The notes below the pieces were generated by a model. That model was not told the origin of the DNA, did no database searches, and worked only from the letters and a program-made list of their open reading frames with translations. A stretch of 5,567 nt of DNA, taken from Kiritimatiellia bacterium (GTDB lineage Bacteria; Verrucomicrobiota; Kiritimatiellia; RFP12; UBA1067). The stretch spans positions 1 to 5,567 of the forward strand of contig JAFRNO010000590.1 in assembly GCA_017430155.1 (NCBI GenBank). Reading direction: 5' to 3'. The position numbers were made by a program, and so were the translations under genes. Positions within the stretch are counted from its first letter, which is position 1. Every line of letters starts with the position of its first letter. Below, piece by piece: positions 1 through 5,567 of this stretch.

Positions 1-309
1 CACCCGCACGTATGTCCACGAGTAGTTGCCCGAGCTGTTCCTCCAGGACCACGAATAGACGTCGCCGTTGCTGATGTAAATGCACGCGAAGACTTCGGAC
101 GATCCTTCCACGCCGAAGAGGCGCCACTGCCGCGTGAGCGGACTCAGGAACGCAAAGTCGACGACGATCTTCGTCTTCGGGTTCACGTGGTAGTCGAGCA
201 CGACGCCCTGCGTGCCGTCGCTCTCGATGTACGGATCCTCGGCAAGCGCCGACGACGCCAGGCCATAGGCGATTCCCATCGCCGCCATGCAAACAAACGT
301 CTTTACCAT
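1..309 (-). CDS. Secreted protein with YIESDGTQ-type N-terminal segment (3' end missing)
   Basis: The ATG at 307-309 opens a frame that runs to the left edge, giving 103 codons with no stop. It begins MVKTFVCMAAMGIAYGLA and has a lysine-bearing n-region, a hydrophobic core and a small-residue cleavage site ALA|ED after residue 23, a classical Sec signal peptide. The mature part starts EDPYIESDGTQ and continues with NPKTKIVVDFAFL and RQWRLFGVEG. From memory, this resembles segments of the form YIESxGTQYIDTGY...NxxTKIxVDF that open LamG/concanavalin-like exported proteins in Kiritimatiellota and related bacteria. Here the usual YIDTGY is replaced by GVVLDY. The later part is rich in aromatic residues and serine (YSWSWRNSSGNYSW), as in a beta-sandwich. 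The first ATG is preferred because it supplies the signal-peptide n-region and has a GGAG site upstream. It starts 30 bases after the giant gene ends and is probably cotranscribed. Function is unknown, and the lectin-like fold is an inference. Confidence 0.88.
   Translation of the reverse strand, partial: MVKTFVCMAAMGIAYGLASSALAEDPYIESDGTQGVVLDYHVNPKTKIVVDFAFLSPLTRQWRLFGVEGSSEVFACIYISNGDVYSWSWRNSSGNYSWTYVRV
241..309 (-). other. Signal peptide of the downstream secreted protein
   Basis: Residues 1-23 show a basic n-region (K3), a hydrophobic stretch from F5 to L17 and an SSALA|EDP cleavage site obeying the -3/-1 small-residue rule. There is no lipobox cysteine at the cleavage site, since the only cysteine (C7) lies inside the core, so signal peptidase I is expected. 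The protein should be exported across the inner membrane. Confidence 0.85.
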
Positions 310-339
310 TTTTCAGTTCTCCGTACCTTCATAAGGCGG
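310..339. other. Short intergenic gap within a likely two-gene transcript
   Basis: Thirty bases separate the stop of the giant gene from the next start. No hairpin followed by a T-run and no promoter-like pair of boxes is visible, only the ribosome binding site. This favours read-through from the giant gene into its neighbour. Confidence 0.6.
319..322 (-). promoter_or_regulatory. Ribosome binding site of the downstream gene
   Basis: Read on the minus strand, GGAG lies nine bases before the ATG at 309 (GGAGAACTGAAAAATG). The A-rich spacer is slightly long but workable. It supports this ATG over the later in-frame ATGs at codons 8 and 11, which would remove most of the signal peptide. Confidence 0.6.
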
Positions 340-3300
340 TTAGCGGAAGTAGAGCAGCGTGCCACTCGTGTTGCGCAACGTGATGGTGCCGTTCTCGACC
401 TTGACCTGAATGTTGTCCACGGGCGCGCCCGCGACGGTCACGGCGACCTTCGCCTTGGCCGCTTCCTCCGTCAGGCCGTACAGCGGGCACACCGGTATCC
501 TGCCGCGCGTCGGCTTGTCCGCGTAGTCAACCGTGATCGCGCCGACGTTCGCCAGCATGTCGACCGCCGCGTTCGAGAACGCGAGCACGTTCGCAAGGTC
601 GGCCGTGTTCGGGGCCACGTTCCTGAACGCGAGCGTGCCGCCCTCGAACTTGAACGGGCCAGAGATCGTCGCATACGTGCCGGTCGCCGCCACGTCGCCG
701 TAGATCACCGCCGCGTTCTCCGCCGCGCCGTTCGCGAGCCGCGCGCCCGAAGCGAGCGTCACGCCGCCCTGCACGTAGCCGTCCGGGCAGACCGTGAGCT
801 GGAGCGTCTGCTCCGAGAATTGCGTCTGTGCGCCATTCGCCACCTGGTAGGAAATGGCGGGCTTGCTCGTGTCCCACGGCCCGGCATCACCGGCGAAGTC
901 CGCTATCTGAATGCGGAAGCTGTGCCAGCCGCGCGCGAGCGTGACCTTGTAGGTGAGCGTGTTGCCGCTCGTGCCCGTCAGGCCCGTGTCAACCCCATCA
1001 AGCCAGAGACCGCAACGGTCGTCGTACTGCGAACGGAACGTCCACTCCTTGTCCGCATTCTCCTCCGTCACGAGGAACCAGCCTTCGAAGCGGTTTACTG
1101 TATACCCGTTCATGTAGGGGGCCTGCGCGGAAGACGCACCGCCTTTCCCCTGGATCATCTGAAGATTGTTCGTGATGCAGCGGAAATCCCAGTCAAAATC
1201 CCCGTTCCACAACGCGGGCGAAGTGGAAGAATTTCCGACCGTGGCCTCCGTGCCCTTGTAATGGCTCCAGCGGACAGTGTTCGCGTTGTCCCCTGCGCCG
1301 CGGTCGGCCGCGGGACGCATCTTCACGGTATGCACGCTGAACGGCGTGTAGGTGGACGAGCCGTTCGTGTTGTAGGCCATCGTCGGCACGCCGCCGAAGT
1401 CGCCGCCGAGGTCGACCGAGACCTGGCGGAACGTATGCCAGCCGGCCGCCAGCTCGTTCGTGCCGTACCGTGTCGCGCACTTGGCGCCGCCGATGGAGGA
1501 GAGGACCATCTCGCCGTCGATCTCGAGCAGGATGTAGTCGTCGCTATACCCCTTGAAGTACCACTTGCCCGCCTTCTCCGGCTCGACGTAGAACTGTCCC
1601 ACCGCGTACGCCGCCTGGTGGTTCCGGTTGCCGAACGGACGATTGGCGGCGGCGGGCTTCGTGAGAAGGAACGTTTCGTCATGCGTGATCGTGCCGCGCG
1701 TCGTGCCGCCGATCACGCGGTTGAAGCGGCTGGTGATGCAACCTTCCTTGCCGAACTCGTCACCGCCGTCGCGCGCCGTGAACACCGCGCTGCGGTTCGC
1801 CGCGATGTCCACCGTGGCCGAGGCGCCCTCGCCGAGGTCAAGGCCACCGAGGAGCGAGGCCGCGCCCTCGAGTCCCGCCGTGAAGCCGTCGCCGACGGTC
1901 CACTTGCCGCCGACCGCGCCCTGTATCTCGTTGGTGCCCACGAGCGTCGCCGCGCCGTTGAGCGTCACGTCGGCGTCGCCGAACAGCGCGGTCGTCCACG
2001 TGGCCGTCGTGCCGTCCGTCTGGTTGAGCGTCCAGCCGCCCGCCGCGCCGTCCTTGAAGCTGAGCGGCATGAAATACGGGATCGACCAGTTCGCCGTCGC
2101 GTTGAACGTGCCGCCCTTGAAGACGAGGAAGCCGTCCTCCGTGTTGTCCTCGAATTCATTCGAGAGGAAGCCCGCGCCGCCGTAGTTGAACGTGCCGCCG
2201 TTCTGGCGGAAGACGCTCGTGCTGTGCCCGCCGAGGTAGGCGAAATTCGTCGCCGTGTTCGCATGCAGCAAGATCTGCGCTTTGTCCACCGTCACCGTGC
2301 CGGCGTTCAGGACGAACTCCGCGCGGGGGCTGCTGTAGCCGATGTAGAACAGCGTGTTGGTGTGGTGAATCGTCCCGCCGTCTACGGACAGCACGGACTT
2401 GACATTGTCGTAGACGTTGGTCCCGCTGTCGCCGATCGCGATCTTGGAGACGGTCAGCGTGGTGCCCTCGCCAATCGAGACGGTACCCCCTTTCACGAAG
2501 GGGCTGCCCCAGCCGATATAGAAGTTGCTGACGTCAAACGTCGAATCAAGGAACGTCGCCGCCACGCTCGCGTTGGCGAGGTCCGAGATGCCGAAGTTGG
2601 CGCAGGTGACGTTTGCGCCGGAGAAGGTTCCGCCCCCGCGGAGCATCACCGTCCCGGACGACTTGCTGCCGGCGAGCGTCAGGCCGGCCATCGGCGCGCT
2701 GCCCAAGTACATGTTGCCGCCGGTCATGCTGATCGTGCCGTTGACGGTGCCGTTGTAGATGATGTCGCCGGCGGTCTGGGTGAGCGTGGCGCCGGGTGCG
2801 ACCGTGATTGTGCTGTTGTTGGTCGTCACCCCGCCCCCGTCCATCGTAATCGTGTTCGCGCCCGATTCGACCCTGATGGCGAGGTTCGCCGGATAGATGA
2901 AGTTCTGGTACGAGGATATGCCGCCGCCGTACATCCGGATGCCCTCGTCGATTTTCCACTTGGTGCTGTTGCCCTCGACCCGAACCCGGGCTCCGTTCGT
3001 GACGACGATTGCCTTGAGATCCACGGTCGCGTTCACGATGCCGAAGTTCGACGTGTTCTTCACGGTGAGCGTCTTGCCCGGCCCGGTGATCGAGCCCGAG
3101 GAGCGCACATACCCCGAGACGCCGCGCACGTCGAACCGCTTCGAGCCGCCCATCGTGGCGTCGTCGTCCAGCACCATGTCGCTGAAGGTGTAGTAGGTGT
3201 TATATGCGTCGTTCACGATCGCGCCCTGTCCGTCGACGCCCTCGCCGGAGACGCGGACGAGCTTCTCGCGCGTCACCATGGAGCGTGCGGCGTTGGCCGG

Positions 3301-5567
3301 ATCGCTGTTGCTGAAGTTGACGTCGAGCGTGGCGCCGTCCGCCACCACGATCGGCGCCGCGTCCGCCGTGCTGCCAAGGGGGCCGCTGAGGTCCGCACCC
3401 ATCCTGAACACGCCGTTCGAGACGAGAAGCGGCTGCGCGTCGAGTCCGCCCGTCGCGTTGAACGTGAACGTGCCGGATCCGGTCTTGACGATCGACCCCG
3501 CGCCGCCGAGCTTGCCCGCGCCGTTCAGCGTCACGTCGCCGTCCGCCGAAATCGCCACGTCGCTCGCCTCCACGTCGGCGGGAAGACTGATCGTCGCCGC
3601 ATCCGCCACCGTCACCTTCGCGTAGGGCGTGAAGGCGACCTGCTCGCCCGCCGCATTCGTCCAGGCCGCCACGGCGTCGGACCACACGGACTCGCCCGTC
3701 GGATGCCAGAAGAGGTCCGCCGCCGCGCCGCCGCCGGCCGTCGGCGTGAAGTTGAGGACTCCGCCCGACACGGAGAACGCGCCGGAGACGCCGGCAGGGA
3801 GAAGCGCGGTGAACTTCGCCTCGTCGCCGGCGGCCGCGCCGGAAAGGATCGGGATCGGTACGCCGTTCACGAAGGTGAAGCCCGTCATGTCGACCACCAC
3901 CGTGCCTTCTGCGGGCAGGTTGAGCGAGCCGCCGGAAACGTCGAAATACGCGTTCTGCGCCGGCTTGAGGAGCGTGCCCGCGCCGAGCGTGAGCGGGTAG
4001 GGATGGCCGATCACGACCGTGTACGCGAGCGTCGCGCCGCCGTTGACCGTCAGGGGGCCGTATCCTTGCGCGCCGGAAGTGGACACGGTCAGCGTACCGG
4101 CCTTCACGACCGTGCCGCCGGAATGCTTCTTCTGGCGGTTCTGCATGATCATCTCGCCGACGCCCTCCTTCACGAGCTTGCTGGCATTCGGAGAGGTAAA
4201 GGAATCGAAGGTGACGGTATGGTTCCCCGTGTCGACCGTAAAGGTGTGCGAGTTGAAGTTCAGCCCCCAGTCGTCGTCCTTCGGCGCGCCGCTGTCCGTC
4301 CGCGCCGGCTCGTAGATGGTGAGGTCATCCTTCGCCGTGAGCCGCGCGTCCGCAAACATCTTGAACGAATAGTCCTTGCGCTTCATGCCGAATCCGCCCG
4401 CGCCCACGACGAAGTTCGTGACGTAGACGTCGATCTGCCCGTGGCCGGTCACGTTCTTGTAGATGCCGTTCGCCTCCACGGTGCCGATGTTGCCGGAGCT
4501 GGAACCGAAGTTGCGCGGCGTGCCGTTCGCGCCCACGGTGATGTCGCCGTTCGCGACGAGGCGTCCGCCCGCGAGCTTGAAGTCGAGTTTGCCGGCGATC
4601 GCGATGCTGTCGAACGTTGCGACGGCGCCCTCGCTCACTACGAGCGACAGCGGGGTGTTCGTCGTACCCGCAAGGTTCTTTCCCGTCACCGTTGAGTTCT
4701 CCGCCACGACGAACGGATAGCCGTTCTGCTGCTGGGGAATCGTCCAGTTTTGCGTGAACGTGAGGTTGCCGGAAAGGACGCGGCTCGCGCCGCCCATGCC
4801 GGAGAGCGAGTCGTCGGGACGGATCGCCGTCGCGCCACCCGCAAACGTCGGGGCACGCACCAGGCACTCCACGAGGTAGGTTCCGGCAAAGGCCACGGGA
4901 CAGTTGAAGGTCACCCCACCGTCGGTGCACGTGATGACCTTCGTGACCGTCAACGTTCCCGTACCGCCCACCGTCGCCGCCGAGACGTCTTCAAACAGGA
5001 TCGTGTCGCCCGAACCCGGCGCCGTCGCCGGAACCGCGCCGTCCACGCGCCAGTTGCCGGGCGTCGCCCAGTCGCCGCCGTCCGCGCCCGCCCACACGTA
5101 GGCGCCTGTCGCGTCGCTCGGAAGCGCGAGCACGCCATTGATTACGGACAACGTGTTCCCGGCAAGCGTAAAACGCGAGAGGTCGGCCGCGTCAACCCCC
5201 GTCAGGATGGCGAACGGCGCGCTCATGCCGGACGGAATCGTCAGGGTGACGGCGGCCCCCGAGGCGAACTCAACCGCGCCCATGCGCCAGGGGCCATTGC
5301 CGATGGCGAGCGTCACGCCGTTCTCGAGGTAGAGCGTGCCGGGGCCGTCCACCTGGTTGGAAACCGTTACGCCGCTGGCGATCTCGAAGCGCGCCCCTTC
5401 CGACACGGTCACGGCGCCCGTGCCGACCTGCCCGGTCACCGCGAGACGCAGAGTGCCCTCGTCAATGCGGGTGCCGCCGGAGTAGGTCTTCTTGTAGCCG
5501 GACTGGCCGTTGAAAGTGTCCGTCATCACGAGCGTACCCGCACCCGTCTTCCGGATGGAACCGCTGC
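340..5567 (-). CDS. Giant PATR-repeat extracellular protein with two PA14-like domains (5' end missing)
   Basis: The frame is open from the right edge (first complete codon at 5565) to a TAA stop at 340-342, giving 1741 visible residues. The GTG at 5529 is not the start, because the 12 codons before it complete a beta-strand repeat (IRKTGAGTLVM). In order it shows PATR repeats at about 3-42, 464-495 and 691-722, tryptophan-rich modules at 147-210 and 613-662, a Gly/Thr/Val/Asn-rich probable beta-helix to about 1260, two PA14-like domains at 1275-1417 and 1429-1594, and a terminal beta-rich unit. Rungs such as DGATLDV, PGATLTQ and EGTTLTV recur throughout. Only 10 cysteines are visible and there is no transmembrane helix. 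The protein ends in GTLLYFR, with no autotransporter beta-barrel, LPXTG or PEP-CTERM signal. PATR proteins are typically exported, so a surface or secreted adhesin-like role is likely but inferred. The exact function and ligand are unknown. The coding call is very secure. Confidence 0.95.
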   Translation of the reverse strand, partial: SGSIRKTGAGTLVMTDTFNGQSGYKKTYSGGTRIDEGTLRLAVTGQVGTGAVTVSEGARFEIASGVTVSNQVDGPGTLYLENGVTLAIGNGPWRMGAVEFASGAAVTLTIPSGMSAPFAILTGVDAADLSRFTLAGNTLSVINGVLALPSDATGAYVWAGADGGDWATPGNWRVDGAVPATAPGSGDTILFEDVSAATVGGTGTLTVTKVITCTDGGVTFNCPVAFAGTYLVECLVRAPTFAGGATAIRPDDSLSGMGGASRVLSGNLTFTQNWTIPQQQNGYPFVVAENSTVTGKNLAGTTNTPLSLVVSEGAVATFDSIAIAGKLDFKLAGGRLVANGDITVGANGTPRNFGSSSGNIGTVEANGIYKNVTGHGQIDVYVTNFVVGAGGFGMKRKDYSFKMFADARLTAKDDLTIYEPARTDSGAPKDDDWGLNFNSHTFTVDTGNHTVTFDSFTSPNASKLVKEGVGEMIMQNRQKKHSGGTVVKAGTLTVSTSGAQGYGPLTVNGGATLAYTVVIGHPYPLTLGAGTLLKPAQNAYFDVSGGSLNLPAEGTVVVDMTGFTFVNGVPIPILSGAAAGDEAKFTALLPAGVSGAFSVSGGVLNFTPTAGGGAAADLFWHPTGESVWSDAVAAWTNAAGEQVAFTPYAKVTVADAATISLPADVEASDVAISADGDVTLNGAGKLGGAGSIVKTGSGTFTFNATGGLDAQPLLVSNGVFRMGADLSGPLGSTADAAPIVVADGATLDVNFSNSDPANAARSMVTREKLVRVSGEGVDGQGAIVNDAYNTYYTFSDMVLDDDATMGGSKRFDVRGVSGYVRSSGSITGPGKTLTVKNTSNFGIVNATVDLKAIVVTNGARVRVEGNSTKWKIDEGIRMYGGGISSYQNFIYPANLAIRVESGANTITMDGGGVTTNNSTITVAPGATLTQTAGDIIYNGTVNGTISMTGGNMYLGSAPMAGLTLAGSKSSGTVMLRGGGTFSGANVTCANFGISDLANASVAATFLDSTFDVSNFYIGWGSPFVKGGTVSIGEGTTLTVSKIAIGDSGTNVYDNVKSVLSVDGGTIHHTNTLFYIGYSSPRAEFVLNAGTVTVDKAQILLHANTATNFAYLGGHSTSVFRQNGGTFNYGGAGFLSNEFEDNTEDGFLVFKGGTFNATANWSIPYFMPLSFKDGAAGGWTLNQTDGTTATWTTALFGDADVTLNGAATLVGTNEIQGAVGGKWTVGDGFTAGLEGAASLLGGLDLGEGASATVDIAANRSAVFTARDGGDEFGKEGCITSRFNRVIGGTTRGTITHDETFLLTKPAAANRPFGNRNHQAAYAVGQFYVEPEKAGKWYFKGYSDDYILLEIDGEMVLSSIGGAKCATRYGTNELAAGWHTFRQVSVDLGGDFGGVPTMAYNTNGSSTYTPFSVHTVKMRPAADRGAGDNANTVRWSHYKGTEATVGNSSTSPALWNGDFDWDFRCITNNLQMIQGKGGASSAQAPYMNGYTVNRFEGWFLVTEENADKEWTFRSQYDDRCGLWLDGVDTGLTGTSGNTLTYKVTLARGWHSFRIQIADFAGDAGPWDTSKPAISYQVANGAQTQFSEQTLQLTVCPDGYVQGGVTLASGARLANGAAENAAVIYGDVAATGTYATISGPFKFEGGTLAFRNVAPNTADLANVLAFSNAAVDMLANVGAITVDYADKPTRGRIPVCPLYGLTEEAAKAKVAVTVAGAPVDNIQVKVENGTITLRNTSGTLLYFR
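343..546 (-). repeat. Module-closing unit, copy 3, forming the protein's C-terminus
   Basis: Residues 1674-1741 run GAITVDYADKP, IPVCPLYGLTEEAAKAKVAV, IQVKVENGTITL and end GTLLYFR. The IPV...G turn, the acidic/alanine stretch and the last V-x-x-G-x-x-x-L strand match copies 1 and 2. Here the unit is followed by the stop rather than by another tryptophan module. It takes the place where a classical autotransporter would have its membrane barrel. Confidence 0.5.
784..1281 (-). other. PA14-like domain 2
   Basis: Residues 1429-1594 repeat the layout of domain 1: EGWFLVTEENADKEWTF, QYDDRCGLWLDGVDTG, LARGWHSFRIQIADFAG. The DD pair is at 1515-1516 and GWH at 1546-1548, so the DD-to-W spacing (32) is close to that of domain 1 (34). 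Both domains begin with a C-I-T segment (C1276 and C1463). It seems to be an old internal duplication with considerable divergence. Confidence 0.6.
1315..1743 (-). other. PA14-like domain 1
   Basis: Residues 1275-1417 show the PA14 style core: VGQFYVEPEKAGKWYF, then YSDDYILLEIDGEMVLS, then LAAGWHTFRQVSVDLGG. The DD pair (1342-1343), the IDG turn and the GWH motif (1375-1377) are the landmarks. PA14 domains are beta-barrels often used to bind carbohydrates, and in yeast Flo/Epa adhesins the adjacent DD pair coordinates calcium. Calcium or sugar binding here is inferred. C1276 and C1363 flank the core and could pair. Confidence 0.65.
2092..2649 (-). repeat. Array of GGT-type beta-helix rungs
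   Basis: Residues 973-1158 contain six G-G-T or A-G-T turns: RGGGTF, VKGGTVSIG, VDGGTIHH, NAGTVTV, QNGGTFNY and FKGGTFNA. Most are followed by a strand, with YIGWGS, AIGDSG or YIGYSS turns between several of them. The threonines are 48, 37, 25, 35 and 28 residues apart, so the rungs are irregular and diverged. They suggest a solenoid stalk. No catalytic motif is seen. Confidence 0.6.
3400..3495 (-). repeat. Autotransporter-associated beta-strand repeat 3 (degenerate)
   Basis: Residues 691-722 read SIVKTGSGTFTFNA, then LLVSNGVFRM. The first strand fits the PATR pattern well, with Phe in place of Leu. The central SGGT turn is missing and is replaced by GGLDAQP. It follows directly on the second tryptophan module. 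Confidence 0.65.
3580..3729 (-). repeat. Tryptophan-rich module 2 (W-x7-W-x6-W)
   Basis: Residues 613-662 contain LFWHPTGESVWSDAVAAW (W620, W628, W635), then VAFTPYAKVTVADAATISLPADV. The spacing of the three tryptophans nearly matches module 1. It occupies the same place, just after a closing unit and before a PATR strand, so it reads as a diverged second copy. Confidence 0.6.
3730..3906 (-). repeat. Module-closing unit, copy 2
   Basis: Residues 554-612 run VVVDMTGFTF, IPILSGAAAGDEAKFTALL, FSVSGGVLNFTP. They align with copy 1 (FAILTG / LSRF / LSVINGVLAL) and again immediately precede a tryptophan module. Confidence 0.5.
4081..4176 (-). repeat. Autotransporter-associated beta-strand repeat 2 (PATR type)
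   Basis: Residues 464-495 read LVKEGVGEMIMQN, then KKHSGGTVVKAGTLTVS. This is the same K-x-G-x-G / SGGT / xAGTL layout as the first copy. It is followed by GPLTVNGGATLAY, the usual next rung of a right-handed beta-helix. Confidence 0.85.
4936..5127 (-). repeat. Tryptophan-rich module 1 (W-x7-W-x5-W)
   Basis: Residues 147-210 contain YVWAGADGGDWATPGNW (W158, W166, W172), then PGSGDTILFED and a strand GTLTVTKV. From memory, a W-G-x-G-x-W-x-x-x-x-N-W segment followed by a D-x-x-x-F strand commonly starts repeat units in PATR proteins of Planctomycetes and Verrucomicrobia. It probably begins a new beta-helix section. Cysteines 213, 222 and 234 follow closely. Confidence 0.6.
5110..5256 (-). repeat. 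Module-closing unit, copy 1
   Basis: Residues 104-152 run VTLTIPSG, FAILTGVDAADLSRFTL, LSVINGVLALPS. The pattern is a hydrophobic strand, a P/A-I-L-x-G turn, an acidic helix-like stretch ending in K/R-F, and a final x-V-x-x-G-x-L strand. Two more copies occur (3730-3906 and 343-546). This unit is my own comparison within the protein, not a named family. Confidence 0.5.
5440..5559 (-). repeat. Autotransporter-associated beta-strand repeat 1 (PATR type)
   Basis: Residues 3-42 of the visible protein read IRKTGAGTLVM, then TYSGGTRIDEGTLRL. This fits the family pattern of a K-x-G-x-G-T-L strand, a Y-x-G-x-T turn and an x-x-G-T-L strand. A following rung, GAVTVSEGARFEI, is also typical. It is the best of the three copies, and its presence shows that the gene continues past the right edge. 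Confidence 0.85.

Noticed and set aside
303..332. Nine-codon reading frame (MKVRRTEKW) in the gap, whose stop overlaps the start of the next gene
   Set aside because: It could be a translational coupling leader, but it has no convincing ribosome binding site of its own and is short enough to occur by chance.
1193..1682. Overlapping minus-strand frames of 95 and 119 codons
   Set aside because: Both lie inside the giant gene in other frames, and their Arg/Ser-rich or Arg/Gly-rich products are typical shadows of GC-rich sequence.
2092..2649. CRISPR array or DNA-level tandem repeat
   Set aside because: The repetition is at protein level only. Spacing is irregular and no identical DNA repeat of useful length is seen.
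187..4695. 1502-codon open frame on the plus strand as a real gene
   Set aside because: It lies codon-on-codon opposite a protein with recognisable PATR and PA14-like motifs. Its product is Arg/His/Val-rich with no domain, and its openness is explained by missing TTA/CTA/TCA codons.
5527..5529. GTG as the start codon of the giant gene
   Set aside because: The frame stays open to the window edge, and the upstream codons encode the first strand of a PATR motif, so the true start lies outside the window.

Overview
The window holds two genes, both read right to left (minus strand), and each is cut by a window edge. Nearly all of it (340-5567) is one very large gene for a modular, repeat-built extracellular protein whose N-terminus lies beyond the right edge. 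After a 30-base gap it is followed by the first 103 codons of a second gene (1-309), which encodes a secreted protein with a clear signal peptide. The short gap and shared direction suggest one transcript.

The organism is probably a GC-rich member of the Planctomycetota/Verrucomicrobiota/Kiritimatiellota group. My best guess is a Kiritimatiellota bacterium, possibly gut-associated. This rests on three things. Autotransporter-associated beta-strand repeats (PATR type) are combined with tryptophan-rich W...W...W modules. There is no autotransporter barrel at the C-terminus. The neighbouring secreted protein starts, after its signal peptide, with a YIESDGTQ-type segment. This is a judgement from remembered protein styles, not from a search.

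Layout of the large protein, numbering residues from the first complete codon (base 5565 = residue 1, 1741 residues visible): a PATR motif at about 3-42; a module-closing unit at about 104-152; a W-module at about 147-210; beta-rich sequence with a second PATR motif at 464-495; a second closing unit at 554-612; a second W-module at 613-662; a third, weaker PATR motif at 691-722; a long Gly/Thr/Val/Asn-rich stretch predicted to be beta-helical, including a run of GGT-type rungs at 973-1158; two PA14-like domains at about 1275-1417 and 1429-1594; and a third closing unit that ends the protein at 1741.

Functionally this looks like a large surface or secreted adhesin-like stalk carrying two possible carbohydrate-binding heads. 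That role is inferred. No enzyme active site, RNA gene, mobile element, CRISPR array or convincing terminator is visible. The long open frame on the plus strand (187-4695) is a codon-bias shadow of the real gene.
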